DNA of 64,000 bases from UBA5072 sp963822145 (GTDB lineage Bacteria; Bacteroidota; Bacteroidia; Bacteroidales; UBA10428), in assembly GCA_963822145.1 (NCBI GenBank), contig CAWGGG010000001.1, positions 310,001 through 374,000 of the forward strand, read 5' to 3'. The translations under genes were made by a program, and so were the position numbers. Shown piece after piece: positions 8,399-17,960 of the stretch; positions within the stretch are counted from its first letter, which is position 1; the number at the start of each line of letters is the position of its first letter. The notes below the pieces were generated by a model. The model worked only from the letters and a program-made list of their open reading frames with translations. It was not told the origin of the DNA and did no database searches.

Positions 8399-9094
8399 TT
8401 ATTGCTGCTGATGGGTGGCGTTATAAATGCTGATGGCCCGTGTGAATTCCCTTTCATTATTATCCGGGGTAATCCTGTTCGTCCGCAAAATGATCTTCAT
8501 ATCGTTTTTCTGAATTAGTGGAATCCCCAAAAGACTCTTCCGCTTCAGCGTCACGAAATATTCCCCTCCGGGAGTGGAAATCAGGTATTTTGTATTCTCG
8601 CCCAGCGCATACCTGGAATTGGTAATGCCAACATTCCGGTAAGCATACAGGGTTAAGGGACCCGATGCCAGCAGGTGCAGGTAGACTTCGGTGGAGTCGT
8701 TTTTGGTCAGCAGGACCTGCTTCTTGATGAACAAAGATGATATTTGGTTCATATCATTCTTTATCCGGAAACCTTTTATGGCATCCTTTTTCAGTATGCC
8801 TACCCTGAAGTCACTTTGCCTCAGGTATAACAATTCATCCAGATATTTATTGTACCGCAGGTACAGGTTCCGAATAATATCACCATTGCTCATCATAACC
8901 TCCCCCTGGGTCCAGTTGTTGAAATACTGCAGTCCCTCGTTGTCGGACACCCGTATACGATATTCGAATGAGATGAGGCCTTCCTGAAGCTGGGTATCAT
9001 AGTCCCTTTCCGCCGAACAGGCACAGTCGTTCTGCTGGGAATACCCCAGGTTAATAATCTGCAGAAATCCTATGATCAGATAAAGATTTTTCAT
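8399..9094 (-). CDS. Secreted protein of unknown function, last gene of the TonB-receptor operon
   Basis: 231 residues with a signal peptide at about 1-19 (hydrophobic core, ends GYSQQ). No domain is recognised. After a short Cys pair (CAC) the chain is a mix of likely beta strands, with a stretch NGDIIRNLYLRYNKYLDELLYL that resembles the pattern of outer-envelope proteins often found beside TonB receptors in Bacteroidota. It follows the MG2-like gene by 6 bp, so it is very likely co-transcribed with, and an envelope partner of, the receptor and DUF4249 protein. Function not known. Confidence 0.75.
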   Translation of the reverse strand: MKNLYLIIGFLQIINLGYSQQNDCACSAERDYDTQLQEGLISFEYRIRVSDNEGLQYFNNWTQGEVMMSNGDIIRNLYLRYNKYLDELLYLRQSDFRVGILKKDAIKGFRIKNDMNQISSLFIKKQVLLTKNDSTEVYLHLLASGPLTLYAYRNVGITNSRYALGENTKYLISTPGGEYFVTLKRKSLLGIPLIQKNDMKIILRTNRITPDNNEREFTRAISIYNATHQQQ

Positions 9095-9100
9095 AATCGA

Positions 9101-10897
9101 TTATTCCTTTACTTCAAAAGTTGTTGTTCCGCTAACTGGTTGGCCTGCGGAAGTAAGTCCCTGGACCCTGACGGTATACTCACCTGTAAGTTTCGAAACC
9201 GGAAAAGTAACGATCAGAGGCTGCCTGGCGGTTAGGGCGAGGTCCGGCTTCCAGCAGAGTGTATTCCTGAAGTCGGGATAATGCTCCCCTGCATCTGCTG
9301 TTCCGCTTTCAATAACCGTTTCACCTGCAACTCCGGCCGGAATTACCGTATTTTGATAGCCAAAAGCATTGTTCCTGAGATAGGTCTCCGGAATTTTGTG
9401 ATCCCGGGTGTATATGGACATCAGTCCCGAAAAGCTCAGATTGCCCAAAAGGAAGTAGGCTGTAATGATCTCAATTCTTTTGATGTCTTTGGTCCCCAGG
9501 GTTGAAATATAGGCCATATCCGTGAACGGTACACCGTTCAGTAATATCATGGTGCTTTCCTCCCACAAACCGGTTCCATTGTTTAACAGCTGCAGGTTAA
9601 AAACACCGTCGCGCTGCGAAAATTTAACCACAGGCATTATGTTATCGGCCATGTCCTTGAAATTAACCATGCTGGCATAATCCTCCGGATAAATGATCAC
9701 ATCCGGCGGGCCAAAGTAATTAATGCCGGCCTCTTCTGCCACCAAATCCTTTGAAACAGGCTTAACCGAGTAAACGGCATTAATCAGTCTGAGGTTCTTT
9801 ACTGTATTCAAATACGCTGTCTTGTCTGCCTGCAATTCATAGGGTACGACATCAGGTTGATCTGTAGTTATGGCCTTCTTATCCAGTTCGATGTAGAACT
9901 CCTGGTTTTGTTGATGTTTGCCTGGCTGAAGGATCAGATCTTTGTTGTCGTAATTTCTGCCCAGGAAAAAAATGAACTTCCCCGAAGAATCGGTCCGGGC
10001 GTAAAGAATTCTCGGGGCTATGGTGTCGATAACCGATAACAACACATCTGCTGAGGCGAGCGGAGCGCCGTCAGCACGTCGTTTTGCAGTTCCGGTGAGC
10101 ATAAATCCCTTGTCTTCCATCCGATACCGGCAGGATGTCATGGCTATATTTTTTGCAGCCGACATCTGGCGGCTCAAAGAAAGAGCGGAAAGGATATCAT
10201 GCTGCTGCAATAAATCCCCAAAAGGATTGTTTGCATTCACCGATAGGGAAACATCAGCGATGACAGGCTGTTCCGTTTCAGTATCAAGATCCAGCTCAAC
10301 CTGTACCTGTTCATTAACCGAATAAGAGGATTTCAATACCTTAACCTTAAGCATATTCCCCTGTGAGATTGGTGCATCGGAATGTGCTGCAGTTTCTTCA
10401 TCCCGACCAAAAACCCTGAGGGTAGCCGGAGTGGTTTCCGCCAGATTCATGATAAGCAGTGTTTGGGCGTAAAACGAATCCGCAGGTCCGTTTCTCATAA
10501 AGTTGGTATAGGCATGGAGCATGTACATGCCCGACTTAATTTCCTGGGGCAGGATAAAACTCCCGAATACAGGCTTGTCTGACAAATTTATCCGCCAGTT
10601 TACCACAGCTTTGTCATCTGTTCCCGTCAGGGTGAAATACAAAATTTTACTGCAGGGCCGCATGGATGAATTGGATGCATCAACAGCATATACCTTATAT
10701 CTTATGGCTTCTCCTGTGACGTATACCTGCTTGTCCAAATGAACATATACCATTTCCCTATTCCCGGGCGGAAGGGCTGACTGACCTTTAGCCGAACATA
10801 GTATCATCAGGGGAAGGAACAGGCAGGGCCAAACCGTCATGCGTAATTGCAGGACGATCATTTTAAAGAAAGTATTCTGTAAAGTGTCTATCCTCAT
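9101..10897 (-). CDS. MG2-like secreted protein with a TonB-plug-like module and no barrel
   Basis: 598 residues from the ATG at 10897, 4 bp after the DUF4249 stop; a longer upstream frame overlaps that gene and is not favoured. A signal peptide (hydrophobic stretch near residues 20-38, ending AKGQ) is followed by an MG2-like beta domain beginning VYVHLDKQVYVTGEAIRYKVYAVD, then a carboxypeptidase-regulatory-like segment (LTGTAKRRADGAPLASADVLL). Near the C-terminus, MILLNGVPFTDMAYIS and the following DIKRIEII resemble the plug domain of TonB receptors, but no beta-barrel follows. In Bacteroidota such proteins sit beside receptors and are thought to be surface or periplasmic partners. The exact role is unknown. 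Confidence 0.75.
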   Translation of the reverse strand: MRIDTLQNTFFKMIVLQLRMTVWPCLFLPLMILCSAKGQSALPPGNREMVYVHLDKQVYVTGEAIRYKVYAVDASNSSMRPCSKILYFTLTGTDDKAVVNWRINLSDKPVFGSFILPQEIKSGMYMLHAYTNFMRNGPADSFYAQTLLIMNLAETTPATLRVFGRDEETAAHSDAPISQGNMLKVKVLKSSYSVNEQVQVELDLDTETEQPVIADVSLSVNANNPFGDLLQQHDILSALSLSRQMSAAKNIAMTSCRYRMEDKGFMLTGTAKRRADGAPLASADVLLSVIDTIAPRILYARTDSSGKFIFFLGRNYDNKDLILQPGKHQQNQEFYIELDKKAITTDQPDVVPYELQADKTAYLNTVKNLRLINAVYSVKPVSKDLVAEEAGINYFGPPDVIIYPEDYASMVNFKDMADNIMPVVKFSQRDGVFNLQLLNNGTGLWEESTMILLNGVPFTDMAYISTLGTKDIKRIEIITAYFLLGNLSFSGLMSIYTRDHKIPETYLRNNAFGYQNTVIPAGVAGETVIESGTADAGEHYPDFRNTLCWKPDLALTARQPLIVTFPVSKLTGEYTVRVQGLTSAGQPVSGTTTFEVKE

Positions 10898-10901
10898 GAT
10901 C

Positions 10902-11993
10902 TTAAAAATATATCCAAAAATCAGGTGGAAACCGGGGCGCAGATCCACCCTGATTGATATCGGGGAAAGAAGTAAGATTCTGATAATAATAATCCTCCAG
11001 GTTCTTCCAGGCAAATGCTTTATATAGGGTCGCTTTGGAAGATGCCTCAAATATGCCGATCACATCCTTTTCCGGAACATTGGTGCACCAGACGTTACTC
11101 TTTACCTGAGAAGGAACAGGTGCAAATATCTGGCTGCTGGCGTTCAACTGCCTGGCTATGGAATTATAGTAATCATACACCTCGCGGGAAATGGAATAAA
11201 CATTAAGCGTCAAGTCCCAGGCCACAGTAAAAGGGGCCGTTGAATTAGGGGTCTCCTGGGTGGCATCATACCAATAGGGAAGAAATCCGATATCATGTTC
11301 CCGAATCACCTGACGGTTGTTTTGAGGAACCGTATAGTTCACCGAATAAAAATTATCCAGGGCATAGACTTCCCATAGAAAAACCGAATAGGATCCGGGA
11401 GTTCCAATACCCACAGTATAAAGCATTTGCTTGACCACCTTGGTGTTAAACCTGAAATAAAGTGTGGAATCAGCAGCCGCGCTCAGATCTGCCATGATGT
11501 AAAGCCCGGGCCGATCTTCCGGAATGGGTTCATTTTTATCATTGTAAGTAAAAACCGTATTGATATCAGGATCTGCATAAAGGCTGTCAATTACAGGTGT
11601 TATTGGCATCAATACCGGCGTGGATGCGTACTCGGTGCCATCCGGCAATACTACCTGCAGGGTGTATATACGACCCCTTACACCCCTGAAATCATCGGTA
11701 TAGGGGGTATATTTTCCGCCGGAGGTTTCATACAGAAAAACGCTGTTGCCCAGGTTATCCGTTACTGTCACAGTCGCCCCGCTGATAAACTCCTGGACCT
11801 GTTCCCGGTAAGCCATAGCCCACGAAAGGGTGACGACCGGAATTTCATGCTCCAGGATCATGCCCTGGATGACCGGGATGTCTTGTGTGGAATCCAGGTC
11901 GTCAGGGTAATATACTTCCCGGCACGACCAGCTCAGGAATATGAGGGAAAGTCCTATTATGCAGGTTTTGGTCTTTTTCATGGAAAACGGCAT
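10902..11993 (-). CDS. DUF4249-family outer-membrane lipoprotein
   Basis: 363 residues from 11993 (an alternative start is the Met at 11981). A signal peptide ends in the lipobox LSWSC, so it should be lipidated. The following VYYPDDLDSTQDIPVIQGMI and VTLSWAMAYREQVQEFISGATVTVTDNLGN are characteristic of DUF4249 proteins, which are almost always encoded beside a TonB receptor and thought to be surface lipoproteins helping ligand uptake. It starts 2 bp after the receptor stop and ends 4 bp before the MG2-like gene. The ligand is not known. Confidence 0.85.
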   Translation of the reverse strand: MPFSMKKTKTCIIGLSLIFLSWSCREVYYPDDLDSTQDIPVIQGMILEHEIPVVTLSWAMAYREQVQEFISGATVTVTDNLGNSVFLYETSGGKYTPYTDDFRGVRGRIYTLQVVLPDGTEYASTPVLMPITPVIDSLYADPDINTVFTYNDKNEPIPEDRPGLYIMADLSAAADSTLYFRFNTKVVKQMLYTVGIGTPGSYSVFLWEVYALDNFYSVNYTVPQNNRQVIREHDIGFLPYWYDATQETPNSTAPFTVAWDLTLNVYSISREVYDYYNSIARQLNASSQIFAPVPSQVKSNVWCTNVPEKDVIGIFEASSKATLYKAFAWKNLEDYYYQNLTSFPDINQGGSAPRFPPDFWIYF

Positions 11994-11995
11994 GG

Positions 11996-14728
11996 TTAAA
12001 ACATAAAAGAATACGTTAGCGTGGGAACAGGTCTGCCGATCAGGTATAACTTATACAAAGAGAACTGGTTATAATCGTTAGCAGGGCTTGGATCTTCCTT
12101 TTTATAGAAAACAGTATAGGGATTCTCCCTGCCATATACATTCAGGACAGAAAAGCTCCAGACGCCTTTCCACCTTTTCTTCAGGTTCAGGCTCTCATCA
12201 ATGGAGATTGTCAGATCAAGCCTGTGATAGTCGGGCATCCGGTATTTATTTTTATCGGAAAAATACACCACCGCATCATTCCCGGTTAAATACTTGTACT
12301 CGGGCAGTGTTATCGGACGACCCGTTGAATAAGAGAAATTGGCGGTAAATACTACCCGCCGGTTGAGGTGATAACTGGTGGCAACACTGAAATCATGCGG
12401 CCTGTCATAAGAGGAAGGATAATAGGTATTGTCGTTGATGATCTCCTCTGGAAAAGCTCCATCCGTTTTCCGAAGTGACCGGGAATACGTATAGGTGATC
12501 CAGCCGTCGATCTTACCCGAGTTCTTCTTTACCAGGAGCTCAATACCATAGTTCCGCCCTGTAGCATTGATCAGCTGGGATTCAATGTCTGGATTCATTT
12601 CGAGCTGGGCGCCGTCCCTGAAATCAACAACATTGGTAAGTCCCTTGTAATAGACCTCTACAGATGTTTCAATGGTATTGTTGAAGAAATTCTGATAATA
12701 CCCGATGGCATACTGATTGGCAATCAAAGGCTGAATGAAGGGATCCGCCAGTTTCCAGATATCGCTGGGCGTGGTGACAGAAGAATAGGACACCAGGGAG
12801 ATGTACTGGATATTCCTGTTGTAACTCATCTTCACTGAACTTTCCTCCTTGAGTTTGATGCGGAGTGATACCCTGGGTTCAAACCCATGGTAAAACTGTA
12901 TAACTTCATTGTTGCCATATTCCTGATAACCGGTAATGTTAGCGGTATCCCTTGCCATACCAGGAGCGTATTGGGCAACTGACCCCGGTCCTGTATAGGC
13001 GAAACCCGAATACCTCAAGCCCAGATTCAGCGAGAATGTGTTACTGATACTGATCTCATCGTTCAGGAATAACGCGCCCTCATAACCCTGCTCCTTGTCC
13101 AGTGAAGCGGACACGGCAAGTGATTCGCTGTTCAGGGGACTCTTTATACCGGGCTGAATCTGGTACCCGATGATACTCAAACCTGCATCGATATTGTGAT
13201 GCTGCCATCCCCCGTATTTGAGCCGGTATTTAAAGCTTCCGTATTTGATGCCTGAACTGATACGATTCTGCAGATAGGTGGTGCTGATGTCATCCTTCTG
13301 AGCAGTATACTCGCTGTAAGCCAGGGTAAGATTGGAGGCGAGATTGGAATTGATGAGGAAGTTCCAGTTCAATGACGCCAGCTTGCTCCCGTAAGAATAG
13401 CCCACATCAGAGGCAAAACGGGAATCATCCTGGGATAAATACCCGGAAAGGGTAATGCGGCTTTTACCCACATAAGCATGAAGGGATCCGTTCACATCAT
13501 AAAATGAGGCCTCGCTGCGGCTGAGGTAATAGTCCTTTGACTTTCGCAACAGCCAGTCGGAATAACTTTTCCTGACACCAAGATCAAAGAAGACCTTATT
13601 CTTAACGAGGGGCACTTCTATCATCAGACGGCTGTCATATAGACCGATCCCTCCTCTCACCCGGAACCTATCAGGCGGTGATTCCTTGGTCCTGATATCC
13701 ACCACCGAGGAAACCCTTTCACCAAAGGTTGCCGGTATGTGGCCCTTATACAGAGAAAGCTTGTCGACTGCATCGGGATTGACCACGGAAAACAAGCCGA
13801 AAACATGTGAAGTGTTGAACAAGGGCGCAGCATTGATCAGGTAAAGATTCTGATCCTCACCGCCTCCCCTGACATTAATACCCGAACTGAATTCGCCAAT
13901 GGATTTGACCCCCGGCATAACAGTGAGTCCTTTCAGGATATCTTTTCCGCCGGCGCCTGAAGGCAATTGGGCAAGGTCCTTCTTATCAAGTTCCACCAGA
14001 CTCATCTGGTTGCTGCTGACATTTTTATCCAATCGCCGCCCATAGATAATAATGTCATCCAGGGCTACCGATTTATCAAAAAGTTCGACGTTCAGTGATC
14101 CGTTGCCAATGATTTTAACATTGTACTGCGCTTTCTCAAAACCTACACTGGAGACAATAAGGGTATACATACCCGGGGTCAGGATAAGCTTGTAAGACCC
14201 CTGTGCATTGGAAACAGCACCCTGGGGAAGATTTTCAGGTTGAATTGTTGCACCGATAATCGGATCTCCGGTTTTCCCATCCGTTATAATACCGGTGAGT
14301 GTGGCCGATCTGACCTTGCCCGCCTCATCCAGGTTCCCGATCAGGGTAAATTGTTCATCGGCAGAACCCGAACTGCTGAAGTTCACTATCTGGCCCGCCA
14401 GTAAAGCAACCTCCTCCTTGGGCAGAAAAACCACCTGGTTGCCGCTTAGAATTCGGTAAGTATAAGGTTTCCCATTGAGTATGGAAAGTAAAACCTCGTC
14501 GAGCGTTCTATTCTCGAAACTTATCGTAACCGTATCTTTCGCAAACCATTCATTTTTATAATAAAAATGAACAGGATATTGTGAGGCTACACTGTTCAAT
14601 AAGGAGGTCATAGGAAGGTGCGTATACTTCCCGGTAAACAGCACTCCTGAAAGATCCTGTGAAATAACTCCTTGAAAACCAGAACAGATCAGCAGAACGG
14701 AGATGACCCGAATTTTGAAAAAATGCAT
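11996..14728 (-). CDS. TonB-dependent outer-membrane receptor with STN domain
   Basis: 910 residues. A signal peptide (1-23) is followed by a secretin/TonB short N-terminal (STN) domain at about 35-105 (LLNSVASQYPVHFYYKNEW, SFENRTLDEVLLSILNG), a carboxypeptidase-regulatory-like domain at about 145-220 (TGIITDGKTGDPIIGATI), a plug at about 240-345 (ILKGLTVMPGVKSIGEF, INVRGGGEDQNLYLINAAPLF) and a C-terminal 22-strand barrel ending with aromatic residues (YSFMF). It imports a substrate powered by TonB/ExbBD. It is the first gene of a tight four-gene operon. STN domains usually signal to a FecR/FecI pair, but no such pair is nearby. Substrate unknown. Confidence 0.92.
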   Translation of the reverse strand: MHFFKIRVISVLLICSGFQGVISQDLSGVLFTGKYTHLPMTSLLNSVASQYPVHFYYKNEWFAKDTVTISFENRTLDEVLLSILNGKPYTYRILSGNQVVFLPKEEVALLAGQIVNFSSSGSADEQFTLIGNLDEAGKVRSATLTGIITDGKTGDPIIGATIQPENLPQGAVSNAQGSYKLILTPGMYTLIVSSVGFEKAQYNVKIIGNGSLNVELFDKSVALDDIIIYGRRLDKNVSSNQMSLVELDKKDLAQLPSGAGGKDILKGLTVMPGVKSIGEFSSGINVRGGGEDQNLYLINAAPLFNTSHVFGLFSVVNPDAVDKLSLYKGHIPATFGERVSSVVDIRTKESPPDRFRVRGGIGLYDSRLMIEVPLVKNKVFFDLGVRKSYSDWLLRKSKDYYLSRSEASFYDVNGSLHAYVGKSRITLSGYLSQDDSRFASDVGYSYGSKLASLNWNFLINSNLASNLTLAYSEYTAQKDDISTTYLQNRISSGIKYGSFKYRLKYGGWQHHNIDAGLSIIGYQIQPGIKSPLNSESLAVSASLDKEQGYEGALFLNDEISISNTFSLNLGLRYSGFAYTGPGSVAQYAPGMARDTANITGYQEYGNNEVIQFYHGFEPRVSLRIKLKEESSVKMSYNRNIQYISLVSYSSVTTPSDIWKLADPFIQPLIANQYAIGYYQNFFNNTIETSVEVYYKGLTNVVDFRDGAQLEMNPDIESQLINATGRNYGIELLVKKNSGKIDGWITYTYSRSLRKTDGAFPEEIINDNTYYPSSYDRPHDFSVATSYHLNRRVVFTANFSYSTGRPITLPEYKYLTGNDAVVYFSDKNKYRMPDYHRLDLTISIDESLNLKKRWKGVWSFSVLNVYGRENPYTVFYKKEDPSPANDYNQFSLYKLYLIGRPVPTLTYSFMF

Positions 14729-14781
14729 GAAACGTATTTATATAATAGGTGCATTAAGAATTGCACCCTGTTAGCACTGAT

Positions 14782-14812
14782 CAAATATATAGATAATTCA
14801 GTGCTGTGCAAA
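14782..14812 (-). promoter_or_regulatory. Consensus promoter of the TonB-receptor operon
   Basis: Minus strand: -33 box TTTG (14809-14812), 19-bp spacer, -7 box TATATTTG (14782-14789), an exact Bacteroidota consensus match. The predicted start near 14775 gives a leader of about 47 nt before the receptor ATG at 14728. Confidence 0.75.
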
Positions 14813-14862
14813 TAAAATAGACGAATAGGCCGATTTAATAGTCCAAAACCGGATGATGCGGA

Positions 14863-15477
14863 TTAGTTCACAGGCGCTTTGGCAGATAGAAAGTCGTTGC
14901 AGGTATCCTCGATAAAATGCCTGTAATTAAAACTCCTGAAGGTTTCACAGGCTGCATCGGTTAGCGATGATTCTGTAGTAATAAAGAAACTGAGGACAGT
15001 ATTGAGATTTGCTGCCATTCTTTCCTGTGTAAGCCTGTTCAATATTACATCCTGAGTTGTTGTATCGGATTCCGGCTGAAGAATCACCCCGATAAGCGGA
15101 ATGTGGTTTAACGCTTCTGAATCCGACCATGCTGTTGCCTGGGAGGGAAGCCTGTGCTGAAAATAACTGTTCACCCGGCCCTGCACCATCTTGGTAAGTA
15201 GCGGGAAAAGGCCCTGTTTAAGCGGACTGGCCCAAACCAGCAGATCGGTTTCCTGAAGGCTGTTGAAAATATAACGGACATCATCAGCTGCGAGCCCTGC
15301 TTGCCTGTGAGATGAAGTACCGTCAGTTTCGGCCGGACCGCTTATTCTCATCTCCCGCAGACGGAAGGTTCTTATATAATGACCCGCTTTATGCAGTTTT
15401 AACTGGTAACCCTCCAGATAATGGTCGAATACTGTATTTTCAATATCCGGGTTGCCATTCAGCACAACGATATTCAT
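14863..15477 (-). CDS. Flavodoxin-fold NAD(P)H oxidoreductase-like protein
   Basis: 204 residues. The N-terminal MNIVVLNGNP and the later DLLVWASPLKQGLFPLLTKMVQGRV match the flavodoxin-like fold of NADPH-dependent FMN reductases and quinone reductases: phosphate-binding loop after strand 1 and the WASPLK segment near the flavin. The C-terminal half is less typical, so the substrate cannot be given. It stands alone between the TPR gene and the TonB operon, with a TATTTTTG -7-like box at 15501-15508 on the minus strand but a poor -33. Confidence 0.7.
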   Translation of the reverse strand: MNIVVLNGNPDIENTVFDHYLEGYQLKLHKAGHYIRTFRLREMRISGPAETDGTSSHRQAGLAADDVRYIFNSLQETDLLVWASPLKQGLFPLLTKMVQGRVNSYFQHRLPSQATAWSDSEALNHIPLIGVILQPESDTTTQDVILNRLTQERMAANLNTVLSFFITTESSLTDAACETFRSFNYRHFIEDTCNDFLSAKAPVN

Positions 15478-15595
15478 TGTTCATTGCTTTTATAACGGAT
15501 CAAAAATAATCAGGAAGACATGAATAAATAAGTACAAATCGGCGAATGGGGCAAAATTCCGGATGAATGACCTCGAATAATGCCTGAACCGTGTA

Positions 15596-17812
15596 TTACG
15601 ATATTGCCGATAAACGGATATAATCAATCATCAACGGAATCTCGATGGGTCTGATGCCGTGCTGCTCCAGGTATTTGCTGTCATCGTGCAACACCCTGGA
15701 AAACCACTCGGTATCCATACTGGAAGCCTTCAGGCTTAGGCGGTAGTTTTCAATGGCCTTTTGCTTCTCACCCTGGCACCAATATACATGTGCCAGGTTC
15801 ATATAATCATGCTTGCCGGACTGGTGAATTAGTGATTTCTCCAGGTATTTCAGCGCATTATCGAATTTACCCAGCATAAAGGAACACCACGAAATGGGGC
15901 GGTGCACCTTATGATTTTCAGGCTGCAGGTATTCCACTTTAAAATAATACTGTAAAGCTTTTTCAAACTTTTCCATTTCCATGTAAACATGACCCAAAAA
16001 AGCTTGTACCTGAAGATCTTCCGGTTCGAGTTTTTCTGCCTGATGATAATAATCTACCGCCTTTTCAAAATCGCCTTTCTTCCGGTAGCACCAGGCTATC
16101 CGGTTGATCAGCCAGAATCTGTTTTTATCCAGCAGTTCAGCCATGTGATAATATTCGAGTGCCTTGTCATAATCGCCCAGCTGCTGGTAACAATAGGCAA
16201 TTTTTTCATAGAGCTCATGGCTGTTTTTATTTTCAACGATTTGTTCGAAGATCAGCACCGCATCCCGAAAGTAATTCCTGGAAAAAAAGAATTCCCCTAT
16301 ATTGCGCAGGATACCGATATCATCGATCCATTGTCTGAAGAACCGGTTTTCATAAAGAGCAGGGGGTAATTTAAACACATCATCAAATTCTGCCCGCATC
16401 GGATGCAATTTGTAAAACCGGTACATATCATGAAAATACTGGGTAATGATCACTTTGGACCTGGCTTCAGCATTGATCAGTTCATCATCAGCCGCCATTT
16501 CATTCATGGCTTTCAGTTCCATATTAAACAATTCCATTACCGTGGATTTCTGAAAGGCAGGCATGTGCCGGATATTCAGACAAAAGGAATACTTATCGGA
16601 ATTGCATAAAAAATTGCTTCTTTCAATGCCCTCGCCAAATTGACCTACATTGAAAGTCCCATCTGTAAAACCCGTGAAAGCTGCTGCGATATTCTCATTC
16701 TCCTTATAAAAAGGCAGGAACCAGTTACTGATTTCATCGAAGAAATCAAATTGTTTGAGCATGGCGAAGGCTCCAAGGAAAACATCAGAACCTTCGAGTT
16801 GCAGGTTTGTAAACTCCTCCATTTTACTGTAGATGTCCGGCGCTTCCTTAAAAAATGTCTCCCATTCAGGGTTCTTTTCCTCCGGATCGAGCGAGGTTAA
16901 GAGGTTCTCCAAATCCAGCTTTTCTTCAAGCCTGGATTTCATCCGCATCATTTCCGGCATGATCTCCTGCTGTATCTTACGGGTTAATTTTTCGGTTTCG
17001 CGCGCTTTGATAAATTGCTGAACAATGATCTCAATGCTTTTTTCGGCATGCTTCATTCCCTGGGTGGCCTTCAGGCGCTGCATTATTTCGGGATAATAGA
17101 TGAGCCTGCTGTCATAAAACGCCAGGCTTAACACCAGACTGACCAGCGCTCTTTCCCAGACCTGCTTCTGGCCGCTCTCGTAAAAATTGAACAGCAGGTT
17201 GATCTTGTTGCTGTCAAAATGGCGTATTAATGACAGGTTAAGTGCACTTACGAGTATGCACTTGTCATACCAGGCAACGGCGTCGGTTTTGCTGATCCGC
17301 TCCACCAAACGGATCACCGTGTCTTCAAGTTTATCGGAATGCCATAAAACACGGAAAAGTGCCCTGATATTCTCCTGGTATTCCTTACTTGCATAGATAT
17401 CCTGGATATTCAGTTCAACATCTGATTCTTTCCTGAGCACGATCTGTTCGGTTGTCCGGGAAGTATCGGAAACGACCTGTTCGGAGAAAGATTCGGGAAC
17501 AATTCTGAGTTTGTAGTAGCTCAGCAGGTTCCCCGATCTGATGATATCTTCTTTAATATCATCTGCCAGACCTATTATTGCCTTAACCAGCCTGTTGTAT
17601 ACCTTTTCCTTTTGCGGATCATCTGTGAGTTCAAATGCGTATTTCAGCAGGTTTAAATAGGTATCGGCATGCTCATCAAGTTGTGCACGGAGGTCACGAT
17701 TGCGGCAATGGTTGCAGAGAAAACCCAGAGTGTCAATGGCGTCCTTAATCCGATTTTTCGTTATGAAATCAAAAACCTGAAGATACTTGATATTGAGTTC
17801 CTCGTAATTCAT
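15596..17812 (-). CDS. Large tetratricopeptide-repeat protein
   Basis: 738 residues from the ATG at 17812 (MNYEELNIKYLQVFDF); the frame is open 15 codons further up, but that extension has no good start context. No signal peptide, so probably cytoplasmic. The N-terminal two-thirds is helical without a recognised domain (charged LTRKIQQEIMPEMMRMKSRLEEKLD near the middle). The C-terminal third holds about five TPRs: YEKIAYCYQQLGDYDKALEYY, INRIAWCYRKKGDFEKAVDYY, FLGHVYMEMEKFEKALQYY, HRPISWCSFMLGKFDNALKYL, MNLAHVYWCQGEKQKAIENY. TPRs bind partner proteins; the partner is unknown. Similar proteins are widespread in Bacteroidia. Confidence 0.85.
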   Translation of the reverse strand: MNYEELNIKYLQVFDFITKNRIKDAIDTLGFLCNHCRNRDLRAQLDEHADTYLNLLKYAFELTDDPQKEKVYNRLVKAIIGLADDIKEDIIRSGNLLSYYKLRIVPESFSEQVVSDTSRTTEQIVLRKESDVELNIQDIYASKEYQENIRALFRVLWHSDKLEDTVIRLVERISKTDAVAWYDKCILVSALNLSLIRHFDSNKINLLFNFYESGQKQVWERALVSLVLSLAFYDSRLIYYPEIMQRLKATQGMKHAEKSIEIIVQQFIKARETEKLTRKIQQEIMPEMMRMKSRLEEKLDLENLLTSLDPEEKNPEWETFFKEAPDIYSKMEEFTNLQLEGSDVFLGAFAMLKQFDFFDEISNWFLPFYKENENIAAAFTGFTDGTFNVGQFGEGIERSNFLCNSDKYSFCLNIRHMPAFQKSTVMELFNMELKAMNEMAADDELINAEARSKVIITQYFHDMYRFYKLHPMRAEFDDVFKLPPALYENRFFRQWIDDIGILRNIGEFFFSRNYFRDAVLIFEQIVENKNSHELYEKIAYCYQQLGDYDKALEYYHMAELLDKNRFWLINRIAWCYRKKGDFEKAVDYYHQAEKLEPEDLQVQAFLGHVYMEMEKFEKALQYYFKVEYLQPENHKVHRPISWCSFMLGKFDNALKYLEKSLIHQSGKHDYMNLAHVYWCQGEKQKAIENYRLSLKASSMDTEWFSRVLHDDSKYLEQHGIRPIEIPLMIDYIRLSAIS

Positions 17813-17874
17813 TCGAAATGGTTTGCATGCAAATGGACTGAACAAGATGTATGCCAAATAAACTATTGAACATT

Positions 17875-17906
17875 TTTGGCTTTAAGTTACGAAATACTTA
17901 ACTTGG
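17875..17906 (+). promoter_or_regulatory. Probable promoter of the susCD locus
   Basis: TTTG (17875-17878), 20-bp spacer, then TAACTTGG (17899-17906), one mismatch to TAnnTTTG. The predicted start near 17913 is about 48 nt before the SusC ATG. Confidence 0.5.
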
Positions 17907-17960
17907 TTATGCAAGAACAAAACGGCCTTTTAATAATCCTTTTACTATAATCTAAAATCT

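Noticed and set aside
7410..8399. 329-residue open frame on the minus strand
   Set aside because: It is antisense to the isomerase-like gene, whose domain motifs and signal peptide are clear; no family resemblance in the antisense product.
10902..11050. Longer N-terminus for the MG2-like protein (start at 11050)
   Set aside because: It would overlap the DUF4249 gene by 149 bp and put the signal peptide deep inside; the ATG at 10897 is 4 bp after the DUF4249 stop and is followed by a proper signal sequence.
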